A stretch of DNA of 15,141 nt from JBFISM01 sp041608535 (GTDB lineage: Bacteria > Actinomycetota > Acidimicrobiia > Spongiisociales > UBA5794), in NCBI GenBank assembly GCA_041608535.1, contig JBFISM010000092.1:1-15141 (forward strand). The letters run 5' to 3'. Numbering within the stretch: position 1 is the first letter of the stretch; every line of letters begins with the position of its first letter. Positions 11,734 through 15,141 of this stretch are shown piece by piece. The translations under genes and the position numbers were made by a program. The notes under the pieces were generated by a model. The model had not been told where the DNA came from, made no database searches, and worked only from the letters and a program-made list of their open reading frames with translations.

Positions 11734-14700
11734 TCAGGCCGCCGGTTCCACCAGGTGATACGCAGCGTCTGCGTCGAATGAACCGAGATTCTCTGTGATC
11801 CCGTTCGGCCAGATCACCTCGACGGTTGCCGAGGTCTCGCCGGCGAGTCCGAAGAACGCTGCTTTCTGGCTGCCACCGCCGTGGTTCGAACCGCTGGATA
11901 TCAGCCGCATCTGGGTTCCGGCTGCCGTCGTGACCTTGATCACGGTGCCGATGCCGTCCCGGTTCGAGTCGGAGCCCTCCACCGTGAACACCAGGTGGTG
12001 GTTCCCGTTGCCGGCTCCGGCGCTGACGTTGTGCATGAGCAGCGGCGCCATGTCGTGGTTCGCCAGATAGACGTCGACCCACCCGTCGTTGTCGATGTCA
12101 CCGAGCGCGATCCCGCGACCCTTCTCCGTGCGATCCATCCCGGTGGACGCCGAGACGTTGACGAAGGTGCCATCACCCTGGTTCTCCAGGAGCGAGTTCG
12201 CCAGCGGTGAGTTGGCGCTGATCGGACCCACGGCGAACAGGAGGTCCTCCCACCCGTCGTTGTTGAAGTCGAAGAACGCCGTACCCCACCCGGTATCGCC
12301 AGTCGTCCCGGCGGTCACGCCGGATGCGCTGCTGATGTTGGTGAACGTCGAGTCGCCGTTGTTGTGCAGCAGCTTGCCCGGCGCGGCATCGGAGTACGCC
12401 AGATCGAAATGTCCGTCGTTGTCGGGGTCGCCGATACCGAGACCCATGCCGTTGACCGACTCCCCAGAACCATTGGTGGCGCCGATCTCGGTGAACACCC
12501 ACCCACCGGCACCATCCGATCCGTCGTTGCGGAACATCTTGTTCGGCTGGTTCTGGTTCAAGATGTTGTCGTTGACCAGGTAGATGTCGAGATCACCGTC
12601 CCAATCGACGTCGACGAAGCCCGGGGCGAACCCGAGACCCGAGTTGTCGTCGCACGGCTCGGTGACCCCGCCACAGAGGTAGATCGTCCAATCGGCGAAC
12701 GTACCGTCACCGTTGCCGTGATAGAGGTGATCCTTGCTGTCGCCCTTGTCCTGACATGTCCCGTGCTTGGCCACGTATAGGTCGAGGTTGCCGTCGTTGT
12801 CGACATCGCCAAACGCCGCCGTCTGCACCCTGCCCTGATCGGTGAGTCCCGACGTCGCCGAGATGTCGGTGAACACCAGAGTCGCCGTCTCGATCATCTC
12901 GTTGCGGAACAGCTTGTTCCCGTCGTCGGATGCGACGAAGAGATCCTGGTCTCCGTCGTTGTCGACATCAGCGAACACGGTGGCGAAGCTGCGCGTGCCC
13001 GGCATCTCCACACCAAGGGAGGTGGCGATGTTGGTGAAGTCGGGCGTTCCGTCGCCCGACGTATCACCATCGTTGCGATAGAGATGGTTGTCACCGACCT
13101 GGTTCGTCGTATACAGGTCCTGGTCGCCATCGAGGTCGATGTCCGCCCAGGCGCCGCCGACCCCGATCGGCGGACCGCACTCGGCATCGACGTGGACGAG
13201 GGTGATGCCGGCGGCAGAGGTCACGTCCGCAAACAGGCCGTCCGACGGCGGTGGTGTCGGCGGCTCCAAGAGATGGAGCGCCTGGTTGGCCCCGACGGCG
13301 CCCATGTTCTGGACCTGACCGTTTGGCCAGTACACCACGAGATCGCCGGTGGCGTCGGCACCGAGACCAAAGAATGCGGCCTTCTGGGTGCCACCGCCAT
13401 GGTTGGGGCCACTGGTGATCACCTGACGCTGCGTCCCGTGTGAGGTGGTCAACACCAGCTCGGTGCCCAACCCGTCTCGGTTGGACTCGGTGCCCTCGAC
13501 CGTCACGGTGAGCCATCCGTTGGTCGCACCGTTGTCCGCCGACATGTTCTGCATCAGCAGTGGTGGCTCGTTGTAGTTGCCGATGAACACATCGACCCAG
13601 CCATCGCCGTCCATGTCGGCCAGCGCCACGCTGCGGCCCCGGCCGCTGTGATCCATCCCGGTTGCTTGCGCAACGTCGGTGAACGTGCCGTCCTTGTCGT
13701 TCTCGAGCAGCGCGTTCGGGTAGACCGGCGTGGCGTCATGGATGCCACCGTGGGCGAACAAGATGTCCTGCCAGCCGTCGTTGTTGTAGTCGTAGAGCGC
13801 TGTTCCCCAGCCGATGTCACCCGCGGTCTGGGCCTGGACCTCGGAGGACGCACTCACATCCGTGAAGGTCCCATCGCCGTCGTTGGCGAGCAAGTGGCCC
13901 GGAGCCGCATCGGAGAAGGCAAGGTCCAGCCAGCCGTCGTTGTTGTAGTCACCCCAGCCGAGACCCATGCCGTTGACGGACAGCCCGGTCCCGTCGGTCT
14001 GCCCGACCTCGGTGAACACCCATCCCCCGGCGCCGTCGGATCCGTCGTTGCGGAACATCTTGTTGGGTTGGTTGACGTCGGCGATGTTGTCGTTCACCAC
14101 GTACAGGTCGTCGTCGCCGTCCTGATCGACATCGAGGAAGGCTGCGGCGAAACCGAGTCCGTTGACGTCGTCACAGGTCGCCGGGTCGCCCCCGGCGCAC
14201 AGATCCGTCGTCCAGTTGGTGAAGGTTCCGTCACCGTCGCCATGGAAGAGCGCATCGGTGTTGGTGCCCCCGCAGTGCATGTGCTTGGTGATGTAGAGAT
14301 CGAGCCAGCCGTCGTTGTCGAAATCGCCGAACACCACGGTCTGCGCCCTGCCGTTGTCGGCTACGCCCGCAGTTGCGGTGACGTCGACGAAGCCGAGCGA
14401 GCCGGTCTCGACGAGCTGGTTCTCCCACAGCACGTTCCCGGTCTCATCGGCAACGTACAGGTCTTGATCGCCGTCGTTGTCGATATCGGCGAACGACACG
14501 GCCCAACTGTCGAGACCTGCGTGGTCGACTCCGAGCGACATGGCGATGTCGGTGAAGTCGGGCGTCCCGTCCGTGTTGGTGTCGCCGTCGTTGCGATAGA
14601 GGCGGTTGTTGCCGGCCCGATCGGTGGTGTACAGGTCCTGGTCGCCGTCGTTGTCGACGTCGGCCCAAGCGGCGCCGATCCCGATCGGTGGATCGCACAT

Positions 14701-15141
14701 ACCAGTGGTGGAGTGGCTGAGCGTGAGCCCGGCCGCGGCGCCGACGTCCTGGTAGGTCAATCCGCCCGCCTCGAGACCCACCGCTGCTGCCGTGGTGGTT
14801 GCGTCCTGCGCGATGGCGAGCGCCTGGACACCGTTGGCGGTCGACACCGAGTAGCCGGCCGGTGGGGTGACCGTGAGCGTGCCGTCGCCCACCCCAACTT
14901 CCATCGAGAAGTCGCCCGCAGCATCGGTGGACGTGTTCGTCGTCGTGCCGCCCTCGCTGAGGAACGACACGGTGACGCCGGCAAAGCCGGCATCAGCGCC
15001 GTCCTCGACGCCATTGCCGTCGAGATCCTCGAACACGTGGCCGGCCACGGTGCCCGACCCCGGTGGCGGGTTGGTGCCCGTGACGTTGATTGCCGCGGGC
15101 AGCGTATCCGACAGGCCATCGGGATTGGTCACGGTCAGATC
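11734..15141 (-). CDS. Large secreted FG-GAP/VCBS repeat protein with two CRTAC1-like propeller + ASPIC/UnbV modules (5' end outside window)
   Basis: The frame is open from the right edge (DLTVTNPDG...) to TGA at 11734-11736, so 1135 C-terminal residues are visible and the start is missing. In order: the end of an IPT/TIG-like domain (about 1-22); an SdrD-B-like domain (about 30-100, GHVFEDLDGNGVEDGADAG); then two modules of about 500 residues joined by a Pro-rich linker (EPPTPPPSDG). Each module has seven Ca-binding DxDxDG-type blade motifs (for example DVDNDGDQDLY, DFDNDGWLDLY, DMDGDGWVDVF), which fits a seven-blade propeller. Each then ends in an ASPIC/UnbV domain (ESNRDGLGTELVL, SGPNHGGGTQKAAFFGLG, VYWPNGQVQNMG). 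Cysteines in C-x-P-P-I-G, L-C and C-D-D recur in both modules, fitting an exported disulphide-bearing protein. No C-terminal sorting signal is present. It is probably a surface or matrix adhesion protein; no partner is adjacent. Confidence 0.87.
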   Translation of the reverse strand, partial: DLTVTNPDGLSDTLPAAINVTGTNPPPGSGTVAGHVFEDLDGNGVEDGADAGFAGVTVSFLSEGGTTTNTSTDAAGDFSMEVGVGDGTLTVTPPAGYSVSTANGVQALAIAQDATTTAAAVGLEAGGLTYQDVGAAAGLTLSHSTTGMCDPPIGIGAAWADVDNDGDQDLYTTDRAGNNRLYRNDGDTNTDGTPDFTDIAMSLGVDHAGLDSWAVSFADIDNDGDQDLYVADETGNVLWENQLVETGSLGFVDVTATAGVADNGRAQTVVFGDFDNDGWLDLYITKHMHCGGTNTDALFHGDGDGTFTNWTTDLCAGGDPATCDDVNGLGFAAAFLDVDQDGDDDLYVVNDNIADVNQPNKMFRNDGSDGAGGWVFTEVGQTDGTGLSVNGMGLGWGDYNNDGWLDLAFSDAAPGHLLANDGDGTFTDVSASSEVQAQTAGDIGWGTALYDYNNDGWQDILFAHGGIHDATPVYPNALLENDKDGTFTDVAQATGMDHSGRGRSVALADMDGDGWVDVFIGNYNEPPLLMQNMSADNGATNGWLTVTVEGTESNRDGLGTELVLTTSHGTQRQVITSGPNHGGGTQKAAFFGLGADATGDLVVYWPNGQVQNMGAVGANQALHLLEPPTPPPSDGLFADVTSAAGITLVHVDAECGPPIGVGGAWADIDLDGDQDLYTTNQVGDNHLYRNDGDTSGDGTPDFTNIATSLGVEMPGTRSFATVFADVDNDGDQDLFVASDDGNKLFRNEMIETATLVFTDISATSGLTDQGRVQTAAFGDVDNDGNLDLYVAKHGTCQDKGDSKDHLYHGNGDGTFADWTIYLCGGVTEPCDDNSGLGFAPGFVDVDWDGDLDIYLVNDNILNQNQPNKMFRNDGSDGAGGWVFTEIGATNGSGESVNGMGLGIGDPDNDGHFDLAYSDAAPGKLLHNNGDSTFTNISSASGVTAGTTGDTGWGTAFFDFNNDGWEDLLFAVGPISANSPLANSLLENQGDGTFVNVSASTGMDRTEKGRGIALGDIDNDGWVDVYLANHDMAPLLMHNVSAGAGNGNHHLVFTVEGSDSNRDGIGTVIKVTTAAGTQMRLISSGSNHGGGSQKAAFFGLAGETSATVEVIWPNGITENLGSFDADAAYHLVEPAA
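11737..13239 (-). repeat. Propeller/ASPIC module, copy 2 (C-terminal)
   Basis: This is the coding repeat unit from GLFADVTSAAGITLVH to the stop. It holds seven blade motifs: DIDLDGDQDLY, DVDNDGDQDLF, DVDNDGNLDLY, DVDWDGDLDIY, DPDNDGHFDLA, DFNNDGWEDLL and DIDNDGWVDVY. The ASPIC domain follows. Long blocks are identical to copy 1, for example NQPNKMFRNDGSDGAGGWVF and SVNGMGLG. Confidence 0.85.
13268..14760 (-). repeat. Propeller/ASPIC module, copy 1 (N-terminal)
   Basis: This is the coding repeat unit from LTYQDVGAAAGLTLSH to ALHLLEPP. It holds seven blade motifs: DVDNDGDQDLY, DIDNDGDQDLY, DFDNDGWLDLY, DVDQDGDDDLY, DYNNDGWLDLA, DYNNDGWQDIL and DMDGDGWVDVF. An ASPIC domain follows. The two copies keep the same blade order and length, showing one whole-module duplication. 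Confidence 0.85.

Noticed and set aside
11633..12082. Upstream extension of the trmL frame on the minus strand
   Set aside because: It is out of frame with the large repeat-protein gene on the same strand and crosses its terminator. TrmL homology starts exactly at 11632.
11800..14700. Many short DNA repeats such as CCGTCGTTGTCG that could suggest a CRISPR or tandem array
   Set aside because: They encode the repeated DNDGD/NNDG blade motifs in one frame, with irregular spacing. They are protein repeats.

Overview
The window is GC-rich, densely packed bacterial DNA with short intergenic gaps. GTG starts are common, and several start codons sit 6-7 bases after a TANNNT -10 box, as in leaderless actinobacterial transcripts. 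Together with ProX/ProV/ProW-type transport genes, an AlkC-like glycosylase and CRTAC1/ASPIC-type secreted repeats, this suggests an actinobacterium, perhaps Acidimicrobiia-like. That placement is inference. No rRNA, tRNA, CRISPR array or insertion sequence was seen, and no stretch longer than about 190 bases lacks a gene.

Left part (1-5022). A partial betaine-type substrate-binding lipoprotein gene (minus strand) is divergent from an ABC ATPase and a double-length fused permease (plus strand, ATGA overlap), giving one quaternary-amine/compatible-solute importer. An AAA-type NTPase gene follows, broken by a single in-frame TAA. After it comes an AlkC-like DNA glycosylase gene whose apparent -10 box overlaps the stop codon of the broken gene.

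Middle part (5074-7346). A solitary PhnD-like binding protein without a visible signal peptide (minus) is divergent from the most notable gene. That gene, 6066-7238, looks like two open frames separated by an in-frame TGA at 6516-6518. The two halves are one protein of the GrdB/PrdB-like 'selenoprotein B' family. The TGA falls on the redox motif (U-P-L-C, matching C-P-x-C in cysteine relatives). It is followed at the right distance by a bacterial SECIS-like hairpin with a GGTC-containing loop. I read this as a genuine selenoprotein.

Right part (7344-15141). A small cytosolic protein with a 24-25-residue TPxG repeat (minus) is divergent from a secreted 5'-nucleotidase/metallophosphatase-like protein (plus) with altered metal-ligand motifs. 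A strong hairpin separates it from a secreted tandem-DUF302 protein (minus). Next is a trmL-thioesterase pair (minus), then a UUCG-capped terminator. The last gene is a very large secreted surface protein (minus, running off the right edge) made of two duplicated seven-blade FG-GAP propeller + ASPIC/UnbV modules.
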